Shown here: positions 18,033 to 25,686 of the stretch, in pieces | How positions within the stretch are numbered: the first letter of the stretch is position 1 | Layout: each line of letters opens with the position of its first letter | Assembly (NCBI GenBank): GCA_015661095.1 | Contig: JACVQI010000001.1 | Location: 1 to 64,000 of the forward strand | Direction of reading: 5' to 3' | Origin: Gammaproteobacteria bacterium | GTDB taxonomy: Bacteria; Pseudomonadota; Gammaproteobacteria; Eutrophobiales; Eutrophobiaceae | DNA length: 64,000 bases | Translations under genes and position numbers: made by a program | Notes under the pieces: generated by a model | Seen by the model: the letters and a program-made list of their open reading frames with translations, nothing else | The model's database searches: none | Told to the model about the DNA's origin: nothing

Positions 18033-19280
18033 CTAACAGTTGTAACTGGTCACCTGATTTATAATTTTATTGGTAATTGTTTTGTAACGCTCTGACACAA
18101 TATTCCAGTCAAACCTCGTCATGACAAATTCCCTGCCTTTACAGCCGATGCGTTCCGCAAGATCCGGATGACTCAATAAATATTCAATTTTCGCGGTCAA
18201 TTCACTCACATTACCGGGCTTGGCCAGGAAGCCTGTCCCGCCGTCTATAATAACATCCTTTACTGCCGGCATATCGGAAGCGATCACTGCACAATGACAA
18301 CCCAATGCCTCGATCAACACCAGACCGAGTCCTTCCTGATCGCCGGCCTCGGTTTTGATGAAAGGAAATACCATTATACTGGCGGTACGATAATGATATG
18401 GCAGATTTTCAGAACTGACAGCTCCGACAAATGTTGTGTGATCGTCTATCTCCAGCAATTTCGCCAGCTCCATAAGCGGTGTTTTTTCCGGTCCATCCCC
18501 AATGATAACCAGTTTTAAGCTCCGATTATTTTTCAAATTCTCACGAAAAGCCTGCAATAAATATTTAACTCCTTTTTTCTCAACCAGTCTGCCGATAAAC
18601 ATAATTGTATTTTTGTTTCTGATCGCGTTTTCATCAGGAACAAATACTGTTGTCAAATCCACACCCATAGGCGCAACGTGTATTTTATCCTCCGGAATTC
18701 CAAGCTGCCGGAGATAATCCGCCATACTGTGACTGACCACACAAACCGCTGCACACCTGCTCAGTACCCATAACTTGCAGAGACGAATAATTGATCCTTG
18801 CAATGCATACAGGTCTCCCCCATGCGAGATGCAAATAACCGGTATGGATTTTCTGGCAAGTAACATTGCCAGTATAGCGACAAAACCCTGCGGTATAAGC
18901 CAATGGGCATGAATGGCATCAAAGCGTTCTTTCCTTAACAGAACAAGCAGGTGAATTAATTGGGATAGTATAAAAAGAGGCACCAGCAGCATGCGCAACC
19001 GATCTTCTTTTATTTTCGCGAGAATACCGCCTGCATATGCCAATGTTTGATACTTTTCCAGGAAATACCTGAATCTGATAATCTCAACATTGCCCATCAG
19101 TTCCTTTCGTTTCGCTCCCATGCAATGGGGCGCAAGGACTTTGATGTTATGGCTGTCTGATAATCGTTGGCATAATTGGTATACAAACCCAGGTTCGGTA
19201 TCGTCTTGCCAGCGGGGAAAGGTTGATGTCAGCACAAGAATATTTGTCTCCCGCCGTTCCGAAAATTGGCCATTCACCAT
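18033..19280 (-). CDS. GT4-family glycosyltransferase
   Basis: A 415-residue GT-B enzyme. The N-terminal domain has LTSTFPRWQDDTEPGF and HAHWLIPQGFVA, followed by CISHGGDLYAL; this pattern is common in GT4 enzymes that use GDP- or UDP-hexoses. The hinge has VAPMGVDL, and the donor domain has FIGRLVEKKGVKYLL, VIIGDGPE, and EGLGLVLIEALGCH with the conserved glutamates. The ATG at 19280 is well supported by AAAGGA about nine bases upstream, and only 4 bp separate it from the methyltransferase gene, so the genes are cotranscribed. The transferred sugar is unknown. Confidence 0.87.
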   Translation of the reverse strand: MVNGQFSERRETNILVLTSTFPRWQDDTEPGFVYQLCQRLSDSHNIKVLAPHCMGAKRKELMGNVEIIRFRYFLEKYQTLAYAGGILAKIKEDRLRMLLVPLFILSQLIHLLVLLRKERFDAIHAHWLIPQGFVAILAMLLARKSIPVICISHGGDLYALQGSIIRLCKLWVLSRCAAVCVVSHSMADYLRQLGIPEDKIHVAPMGVDLTTVFVPDENAIRNKNTIMFIGRLVEKKGVKYLLQAFRENLKNNRSLKLVIIGDGPEKTPLMELAKLLEIDDHTTFVGAVSSENLPYHYRTASIMVFPFIKTEAGDQEGLGLVLIEALGCHCAVIASDMPAVKDVIIDGGTGFLAKPGNVSELTAKIEYLLSHPDLAERIGCKGREFVMTRFDWNIVSERYKTITNKIINQVTSYNC

Positions 19281-19284
19281 GGAG

Positions 19285-20010
19285 TTAATCCTTTACGGAA
19301 ACTACCCTGTACCGGTATGGAATGTAACTGATATCCGGAAATATCCTGGCTGCCAAATACCCGGCCAGGTTAACCACCGGTATCAGGAATGGTATGAATA
19401 CGGCTAATACCAGCAAAGGATGTTTGTTACCGATGCACCAGACTAGAGTCTTCGATAAAGCCAGGTTGGTCAATATGGCCCACGACTCACCAATGTTGCC
19501 ATCTTCATGCAACTCAGTAATAGTCAGCCTGTGTTTTGACAGCAACCGTTCCAGGCCGTAACGAGTCCAACGTTGAAAATCCAGTGGCATATCATGCAGA
19601 GGATATAAAAAAGGAACCTGTATTATAATTTTTCCCTGCGGTTTCAGCACCCGACATATCTCCGCCATGCATAACTCCGGATCCGGCAGATGCTCCAATA
19701 CATCCAGCAGCAAAACTGTGCCGACGGATTCTTCTGCGAATGGCAGTGCCTGTGCATCAGCGTAGACGTCCGGTACCGTTTCATACCACTCTGAAGCCGT
19801 GTCGTTGTAGTCCAGGCCGATGTAATTTGCTTTATCCCTTACATATTGACTCGCAGCCTTATCCGCACAACCTATATCCAGCACCAGGTCATCCGTGTCC
19901 GGCAATAAGCGTGTGAGCGTTGCCTCACCATTTCGGTTTATCAACCATTGCGGATGCAATGGGGTATGTCGCAGCGGTCGTATCAATTTTTTGATATCTT
20001 TTATCTTCAC
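19285..20010 (-). CDS. Class I SAM-dependent methyltransferase with hydrophobic tail
   Basis: The 241-residue protein has the SAM motif VLDIGCADKAAS (about 43-54), IGLDYND as the ribose-binding strand, DAQALPF, LLLDVLEHLPDP and LKPQGKIIIQVPF. After the catalytic core a hydrophobic stretch (LLVLAVFIPFLIPVVNLAGYL, described here as residues about 197-217) suggests attachment to the inner membrane, which fits an enzyme acting on a lipid-linked intermediate. The start is GTG at 20010 without a clear ribosome binding site. It sits 11 bp after the GT2 gene. The acceptor is not predictable. Confidence 0.8.
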   Translation of the reverse strand: MKIKDIKKLIRPLRHTPLHPQWLINRNGEATLTRLLPDTDDLVLDIGCADKAASQYVRDKANYIGLDYNDTASEWYETVPDVYADAQALPFAEESVGTVLLLDVLEHLPDPELCMAEICRVLKPQGKIIIQVPFLYPLHDMPLDFQRWTRYGLERLLSKHRLTITELHEDGNIGESWAILTNLALSKTLVWCIGNKHPLLVLAVFIPFLIPVVNLAGYLAARIFPDISYIPYRYRVVSVKD

Positions 20011-20021
20011 TGCGGATTGTA

Positions 20022-20879
20022 TTATTTCTTTTTATCAAGATAGATCAGGAATGTGATTTGCTCGGATATCAAACCTATCAGGAATACAATCACTGCGGTA
20101 ATAAACAGCACAATCCCCATATTGGTGAACCGCCCATCGGAAAGATATGTATAGAGATAATATCCAAGGCCAGTGGCAAATATAGCCAAGCTTGCCGGGA
20201 AAAATATTTTTAATGGAGAATACAGGACGGCAATACGAAAAATAATCAGAAAAAACCTGATTCCATCTTTAAAAATGTTTATATGACTTTTCCCGGCATC
20301 CTTTTTGGCATCGATAGGCAGATATTTAACGGAATATCCGGCTCTGAAAAAAGCCATGGTAATGGTTGTAGGCGCGGAAAACCCGTTAGGGAGAATACTG
20401 AGAAAATCAAGAAACTTGGCAGCTCGTACCGCTCTGAATCCGGACGTCAAATCAATTATCCTGTGTCCGGTCACCCAACTGGCAAGAATATTATAAAACT
20501 TATTACCCAGATACCGGAGTATGCTGCTGTTGGAATTTTTACCACGGCTGCCCACAACCATGTCATAACCTTCTTCCAGACCATTCAACAAACCGGCGAT
20601 ATCCTCAGCTTGATGCTGTCCGTCAGCATCCATGAAAATAAATATTTCGCCTTGCGCCGCTCTGGCGCCCGCCTTGATAGCAGCGCCATTACCAAGACTG
20701 TTTGGCCGCCGTATATAGGTAAAACCCGGAACATTGCACAGGGAAGGCGTGCTGTCCTCAGAACCATCATCCACAACGACGATTTCTGTTTCGGGAAACA
20801 AGGTCTTTATCCGCGGCAGTAATACCGCGAGAGATTTCGCTTCATTGCGCGCAGGTAGTATGATGCTGATGTCGGTCAT
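20022..20879 (-). CDS. GT2-family polyprenyl-phosphate glycosyltransferase-like membrane protein
   Basis: This 285-residue protein has a GT-A domain of the dolichyl-phosphate mannosyltransferase/DPM1 type: IILPARNEAKSL, VVVDDGSEDST, GNGAAIKAGARAA, and the metal-binding FMDADGQHQ. It ends in two membrane spans (about 220-240 and 252-275). Relatives transfer a hexose from UDP- or GDP-sugar to undecaprenyl phosphate or build lipid-linked sugars. It precedes a leftward run of polysaccharide genes but also directly follows the GT-C-like gene of the pilin region (25 bp), so it could serve either pathway by making a polyprenyl-phosphate sugar for the GT-C enzymes. Confidence 0.82.
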   Translation of the reverse strand: MTDISIILPARNEAKSLAVLLPRIKTLFPETEIVVVDDGSEDSTPSLCNVPGFTYIRRPNSLGNGAAIKAGARAAQGEIFIFMDADGQHQAEDIAGLLNGLEEGYDMVVGSRGKNSNSSILRYLGNKFYNILASWVTGHRIIDLTSGFRAVRAAKFLDFLSILPNGFSAPTTITMAFFRAGYSVKYLPIDAKKDAGKSHINIFKDGIRFFLIIFRIAVLYSPLKIFFPASLAIFATGLGYYLYTYLSDGRFTNMGIVLFITAVIVFLIGLISEQITFLIYLDKKK

Positions 20880-20904
20880 AGGACTGTGTCTGCTGATTTT
20901 TTGG

Positions 20905-22794
20905 TCACTTAAATTCCAGGGACTCTATCATTCTGCCATATCCCCACTGCAATCTGTAATCTTCCCGGATGCGCTCCTGCAATTGCTGTTTTCCGGCCTG
21001 CGCCTGCCCTTTTTCCCCCATACGGTACAACAGTTGTACTTCACTCAGTTTACGTGGAATGGTAAATTCTTTCTGCAAAGATTGCCGGATAAACATCAAC
21101 CCATTGTTAGTATCTCCTGCATATAACGCCAGAGCGGACAAATACTCATAAAGATAGGCACTATCATTACTGAATTCAGGGTTATCGTTCAAGCGTTTGA
21201 TTAAGGCGATTAATCGCGCTGTATCCACATTCGTACACAATCCCTTCAGAACATTCAACACTATCTGATCCAGCATGACGGCTGTCCGTAATTTATCCGC
21301 CTGCGCACGGCCAGCACTTTCCATATATTCCATCCACTCCGCATCGGCTATGGTACTACGCAGCCTGCATCCTCTTATATTCAGCCTGTTTAAATAAGGA
21401 TAAATATGGCTCGGGGCCAGGTTGATCAGTCTGGTTATCGTGGTTTCGGCATTTTCGATGTCATCATTAACCAGATAGAATTGCAGCAAATCCTGCATGG
21501 CACGCTCCGAGTGTGGATGCCGCCTGGCCCATTCGACAGCCTGTATACCGGGTTTTGACCACAGTTCTATTTCCACAATAGTCACCGCGATTACCAGCAA
21601 GCAATATACACCGGCGGCCATGTAAACCAGCCATTTCCGTTGCAGAAAATCCGCGGCCCTGGTCCCCAACCAGGCTACTAAAAAAAACAGTCCGAATGAC
21701 GGCAGGTAATTCCGGTGCTCAAAATAAAGCTCCAGGTTGAGATAGGTTGACTCGAGCAGATGTCCACCCAAAAACCATAATACCGAGAAGCTGAAGACGG
21801 GGTATGTTTGTCTTTTTTTCAGCGCCAGCCAGAGCAGGCAAAAGATGAACAGAGCCGAGATTAATGTTACCGGTGGTGACCACAGGCTGGACGAAGTGGG
21901 GAAATCGTCGTGATAGAGGCCGAATGCTGCAGGGCGGGGTGCGACTATATTTTGCATATACTGCGTTACCACCACCAGTTCTGTCAGTACTTTCTGCCCC
22001 ATACTGTAATCCTGTGACTGATAAGAACTCGCCACACTGCTGAAGTTAACGGCAAGATAGATGGCCAGGACCAACATCGGCAATCCTAAAAACAACCATT
22101 TCCACACCGCCAGATATTTATTAACGCCGGATTTTGCAAGTAACGTCCCTTCGATGATCAACAGATATAAAGGCAGCAAGATGCCGTTTTCCTTGGCCAG
22201 AATTGCCAGCACCGTGCAGACAATCACAACCATGCTCATAAACAACAATCGGCGCCAGTCATGATCAGAAGCAGACTGCAACCGGAAGTGGAGATAACCG
22301 ACAACCCCGAGCAAGGTAAACAGCGTGGATACCTGTGTCATCCGCTGCACGACATAGAGCGTGGTACTGATCTGTATGGGATGCAGCAACCAGAGCAAAG
22401 TGACAATGACAGACCACAGGAATCGACGGTTGTGCTCCCTGGTTACCAGTCCGGCAAGCAGGTTGCACAGTAAATAAACCAGCACACCGTTAAGCAGATG
22501 CAGGCCAATATTTACGAATTTAAATGCCGTGGGATTGGATGGCCACTGCTCGTACTGGAACGCGAATGTTAATAACGACAGCGGCCGGCCGGAAGGACCG
22601 GCGAAGCCGGAGCCGAACACATATGCCCCATACCCATAGTCCTTGACCTGATCCAGATTCTGCAGATTGTAAAAATCATCCAGCAGAAAACGGCTGCCCA
22701 GGCCGGGTAAATAGATAAGCGTAGCAAGCAACAACAACAACGGGAGGACAGTTGTTTTCAGGATAGAGCGGATATCGGGTGCTGCAGAATTCAT
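20905..22794 (-). CDS. GT-C-like multispanning protein with TPR-like C-terminus, pilA-adjacent
   Basis: The 629-residue protein has about ten to eleven membrane spans in its first 430 residues, then a soluble helical domain with TPR-like pairs (SERAMQDLLQFYLVNDDIEN and following). Just after the first span the loop has FLLDDFYNL (Asp39-Asp40), and later GRPLSLLTF and HLLNGVLVYLL. This matches the GT-C layout of PMT/TMTC-type polyprenyl-phosphate-sugar-dependent glycosyltransferases, in which an acidic pair in the first periplasmic loop is catalytic. The gene lies 117 bp after pilA on the same strand, beyond a terminator. A role as pilin glycosyltransferase is inferred from that position; transfer to another surface acceptor is possible. 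Confidence 0.65.
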   Translation of the reverse strand: MNSAAPDIRSILKTTVLPLLLLLATLIYLPGLGSRFLLDDFYNLQNLDQVKDYGYGAYVFGSGFAGPSGRPLSLLTFAFQYEQWPSNPTAFKFVNIGLHLLNGVLVYLLCNLLAGLVTREHNRRFLWSVIVTLLWLLHPIQISTTLYVVQRMTQVSTLFTLLGVVGYLHFRLQSASDHDWRRLLFMSMVVIVCTVLAILAKENGILLPLYLLIIEGTLLAKSGVNKYLAVWKWLFLGLPMLVLAIYLAVNFSSVASSYQSQDYSMGQKVLTELVVVTQYMQNIVAPRPAAFGLYHDDFPTSSSLWSPPVTLISALFIFCLLWLALKKRQTYPVFSFSVLWFLGGHLLESTYLNLELYFEHRNYLPSFGLFFLVAWLGTRAADFLQRKWLVYMAAGVYCLLVIAVTIVEIELWSKPGIQAVEWARRHPHSERAMQDLLQFYLVNDDIENAETTITRLINLAPSHIYPYLNRLNIRGCRLRSTIADAEWMEYMESAGRAQADKLRTAVMLDQIVLNVLKGLCTNVDTARLIALIKRLNDNPEFSNDSAYLYEYLSALALYAGDTNNGLMFIRQSLQKEFTIPRKLSEVQLLYRMGEKGQAQAGKQQLQERIREDYRLQWGYGRMIESLEFK

Positions 22795-22865
22795 TTGTCA
22801 CAGCATACTTAACCCGAAAAATATTTCCATCCCGAATATGAATTACCCTTTGGCAACGGGACAAT

Positions 22866-22892
22866 AAAAAAGGCCGCTGACGCGGCCTTTTT
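22866..22892 (-). terminator. Rho-independent terminator of pilA
   Basis: Read on the minus strand, a perfect 6-bp GC stem GGCCGC/GCGGCC with a 4-base loop is followed by a run of six T. It is flanked by complementary A and T runs that can lengthen the stem. It begins 20 bp after the pilA stop codon and would separate the abundant pilin transcript from the membrane-protein gene downstream. Confidence 0.85.
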
Positions 22893-22911
22893 CGGTACTT
22901 ATTAACTGAGA

Positions 22912-23370
22912 TTATTTGCAAGCACCTGGTAACAACGAGCCTACTATATCTGTCGAACCAGCAGCAACACCGGATGCACCGCAAGCCCATGACTGCCCAT
23001 TGTCATTGGACACCATCGCGAAATGGCTGCCCTGGATCTTGTTATTAACGCCAATTGTATTCATGGTCGCGATTATCGTAACGGTAATCGGAGCACCACC
23101 ACCACCACCAGCAGAAATGTTGATTGTTTGTACATATTTGCCCACAGACGTTCCACCTATCGTCGTCACATATAGAGGCGCAACACCATTGTCAGAGATA
23201 TACTCGGTGATCGGGGTTTTCAGACCGGACGACAGACTCATGGCTTCTGATACCTGAGCCCGGGCCGTATAGTCGCCATAAGCAGGTATTGCGACAGCAG
23301 CCAGAATACCGATGATAGCGACCACGATCATCAATTCAATCAATGTAAAACCTTGTTGCAATTTAGTCAT
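22912..23370 (-). CDS. pilA: Major type IV pilin (class a)
   Basis: The 152-residue prepilin has a seven-residue leader (MTKLQQG) cut before Phe8 by PilD. Mature Glu5 (residue 12) and the hydrophobic helix [20 protein letters not shown] are those of class IVa pilins. Cys130 and Cys151 near the C-terminus should form the D-loop disulfide. A run of five glycines (88-92), coded by a GGT-type triplet repeat, lies in the centre. The start is secured by GGAG eight bases upstream. Transcription probably comes from the sigma-54 promoter 100 bp upstream under PilS/PilR, whose genes are 6 kb away. The neighbours suggest that the mature pilin is glycosylated or otherwise decorated. Confidence 0.95.
   Translation of the reverse strand: MTKLQQGFTLIELMIVVAIIGILAAVAIPAYGDYTARAQVSEAMSLSSGLKTPITEYISDNGVAPLYVTTIGGTSVGKYVQTINISAGGGGGAPITVTIIATMNTIGVNNKIQGSHFAMVSNDNGQSWACGASGVAAGSTDIVGSLLPGACK
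23095..23109. repeat. Trinucleotide repeat (ACC)5 inside pilA
   Basis: Five uninterrupted ACC triplets on the plus strand encode the five consecutive glycines of the pilin. Slippage in such a tract would add or remove whole glycines without breaking the frame. Confidence 0.8.
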
Positions 23371-23465
23371 GTAATTTCTCCAAAAGATTATTTAAAAAAA
23401 CCTGTAACACCAACCAACATCAAATTACTGTATTCACGGAGCTGTGGTGGTGTCGCCAATACTTC

Positions 23466-23484
23466 AAAGCAGCTATGATGCCAA
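23466..23484 (-). promoter_or_regulatory. Sigma-54 promoter of pilA
   Basis: On the minus strand the sequence TTGGCATCATAGCTGCTTT fits the sigma-54 consensus TGGCAC-N5-TTGCW: the invariant GG (23482-23481) and GC (23470-23469) are exactly ten bases apart. Transcription would begin about 12 bases downstream near 23457 and leave a leader of roughly 87 bases before the pilA ATG. PilR, the sigma-54 activator of pilin genes, is encoded in the same window. Confidence 0.85.
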
Positions 23485-23616
23485 CCGCCCGAATAAAGAA
23501 AGTCAGTAAATAGAAGAAACATATATCTACTTGTTATTTATACATAAATATACAGGTAAAATAAATCTGGACGAATCTTTAAAAATTATTGATTTAGCCT
23601 GGGTTCCTTCTGAAAG

Positions 23617-23641
23617 TGTCAGATTATGACGAATATTGTCA
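23617..23641. promoter_or_regulatory. Possible PilR upstream activating sequence
   Basis: Two TGTCA motifs (23617-23621 and 23637-23641) lie exactly 20 bp apart, with a TGAC in between. They are about 160-185 bp upstream of the predicted pilA start point. Pseudomonas PilR binds repeated TGTC elements upstream of pilA, so this is a reasonable candidate, but the motif is short and could be chance. It touches the last codon of the neighbouring DUF2723 gene. Confidence 0.35.
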
Positions 23642-23643
23642 CT

Positions 23644-25677
23644 TCATTTGGTTTGTTGCTGTTTCATTTGTTTATCCAGTTCCAGCATGCGTGGAATGGC
23701 CGGATTCTTCGGATCCGGCCATTCCTGAAGTGAAAGTTTAAAATATTGCATGGCATTTACTGAATCACCCTTGCGCTGCAGCATGATGGCTTTGATCAGG
23801 GAGTAGTTGGCAGAATCCTCAACTAACATTGCCTCATCACGTATACGTTCAGCTTTGGCTAACAATGATGAAATAAAATCAAAATCGGGATTCGGATACG
23901 ACAACAGGATATTGGCGGCTGTAATCAGGCCATAATAACCCCGACACACTCTCAACAATTCCGCCGCATGTTCCCTGGGATGATCAAAATAATACAAATG
24001 AATGGCAATACGGCAGTTGTCGGCTATCAGGAGTTTGTGATACATGATTTCCCACGAATCATAAAATTTATCCATGGCCAGCAGATTTTCGAAAAATTCC
24101 TTAACCAGGGAGTTTTCCACCACCACTCTCTGACCTTTCTGCAAGGACCTGTCCACCCTGTGATAAATACCAAAGTCGCGGACACCATATAAATCCGGAA
24201 TACTGGCAATAAAATATATCGGCCGTTGCTGGGATTCGATGAACTCACTCATTATTTTATGGTTGGAATCCTTATCATTTATAATCGGGTCTACCAGGCG
24301 GTTTTTAAACACCAATCCCACAACACTATAAATTGTTACATCGGGCCTCACCTTTTCTATCAGGTTAAAATACCCCAGTGTGCCGACATCCAGATCACCG
24401 ACAGCGAAAAATATTGCATCTTTTTCCAGGGTATTCAGTATTGTCATTGCATAGCTCTCTCCCAACTTGTCATTGGCCCGATAGTTATAGGGAATATTTG
24501 TCATGAGTCCCGTGATCAAAAGTACACCGGTGAATACCATATTGATCGTTTGTTGCGATGAATGGATCCTGAAGTTACTCATTATGAATACGGCTGCTTC
24601 CCGAACACCCAGAACCGTCCATAGCGCCAGGATCGAGTAGGAGACCAGCGGGTATACCTTGAAAATATTCTGATAAAGAGGCGAAAAGAAAAACCCCAGC
24701 ATCATGGCTAAAAGTACGGTACTGCCGAGATATGCCAATACCAGCCCGATACAGATGTTTTTCCGCCAGTGATACCACTGTCGCACGAAGCCAACCAGGG
24801 CCAGCACCCCGCCCAGTGGCCCGAATTGCCGCCCACTTTCCTGCATGGCATACACCACGTACTGTAACTTGTCGGCATAATTTGCGCCTATCTGGTGATC
24901 TGCCGCTGCATAGCCCTGCCTGCTGATCATGTACCAGACATCCTGCCAGGAATCCAGGGGCCCGTAAAAACTGATCGCCGTATCCATTTGTGACCGCACC
25001 ACCATCCAGACGTAGGGACACAAGCCCAGCAGCAGAAAAATCAACCCATTTGGAGTATTTCTTAATATCAACCTGATTTTCGGCCAGAGCACGGCCAGCA
25101 CTGAAGGGGTTGAAAGTATCAGTAAGGGCCAATGGTTGCATAAACCGAGGCCATAGATAAAGAACATCAAGGGCAGGAACTTGCCGGATGTTTTTCCCTC
25201 GTTCCTGACGTAATGGATCGCGCCCCAAAGTAATACCAGATAGATGCATGTATTAAGGGTATAAACCTCGGCAATTATCGCCTGCGACCAGTAGGTTTTC
25301 GAAACGCCCAGACACAGAGCAACAGCGATGGCCAGGGTTCTGTTATTGAATAACCCCAGGGCAATGTAATATAAAACGATGCAGCTTACTGCCCCAAAAA
25401 AACCACTCAAGGCATGCACCCTGAAAGCAACGCTGCCGATAGGGATTTGGGTGGCCAGATGACCAAGCCAGGTGAATAAAGGGTACCCAGGAGAATGGGC
25501 AACGCCATTGAAATACGCTGCCAAGATGAACATACCATCGTCTTCCAGGACGACGGTTCGGGGAGCGCTAACTAGATAGATAACATAAACCGCAAAAAAT
25601 ATTAATGCACAGACAAACCATTCGTGGCTTGATTTTTTCCGGTTTAAGGAGATTGGCGTAGATGGAATTTCCTGCAT
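23644..25677 (-). CDS. DUF2723 (TMEM260-like) multispanning glycosyltransferase
   Basis: The 677-residue protein has about ten to eleven membrane spans followed by a soluble domain. The first periplasmic loop has EDDGMFILAAYFNGVAHSPG and then YPLFTWLGHL; this is the DUF2723 signature in which the acidic pair is thought to be catalytic. The family includes TMEM260, a protein O-mannosyltransferase that uses a polyprenyl-phosphate sugar. The last 130 residues are helical and TPR-like. It follows the phosphoglycerol transferase/GDPD fusion by 9 bp and ends 273 bp before the pilA start, in the same direction. Together with the GT2-GtrA protein upstream this suggests sugar transfer to a periplasmic protein, for which pilin is the obvious candidate. 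Confidence 0.8.
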   Translation of the reverse strand: MQEIPSTPISLNRKKSSHEWFVCALIFFAVYVIYLVSAPRTVVLEDDGMFILAAYFNGVAHSPGYPLFTWLGHLATQIPIGSVAFRVHALSGFFGAVSCIVLYYIALGLFNNRTLAIAVALCLGVSKTYWSQAIIAEVYTLNTCIYLVLLWGAIHYVRNEGKTSGKFLPLMFFIYGLGLCNHWPLLILSTPSVLAVLWPKIRLILRNTPNGLIFLLLGLCPYVWMVVRSQMDTAISFYGPLDSWQDVWYMISRQGYAAADHQIGANYADKLQYVVYAMQESGRQFGPLGGVLALVGFVRQWYHWRKNICIGLVLAYLGSTVLLAMMLGFFFSPLYQNIFKVYPLVSYSILALWTVLGVREAAVFIMSNFRIHSSQQTINMVFTGVLLITGLMTNIPYNYRANDKLGESYAMTILNTLEKDAIFFAVGDLDVGTLGYFNLIEKVRPDVTIYSVVGLVFKNRLVDPIINDKDSNHKIMSEFIESQQRPIYFIASIPDLYGVRDFGIYHRVDRSLQKGQRVVVENSLVKEFFENLLAMDKFYDSWEIMYHKLLIADNCRIAIHLYYFDHPREHAAELLRVCRGYYGLITAANILLSYPNPDFDFISSLLAKAERIRDEAMLVEDSANYSLIKAIMLQRKGDSVNAMQYFKLSLQEWPDPKNPAIPRMLELDKQMKQQQTK

Positions 25678-25686
25678 TGCATTATC

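Noticed and set aside
20283..20822. 179-codon plus-strand frame opposite the GT2 gene
   Set aside because: It is antisense to conserved GT2 motifs and shows no domain.
24575..25249. 224-codon frame in another register within the DUF2723 gene
   Set aside because: The composition (many Arg, Gly, Ser) is that of a frameshifted translation; the DUF2723 frame is uninterrupted and hydrophobic as expected.
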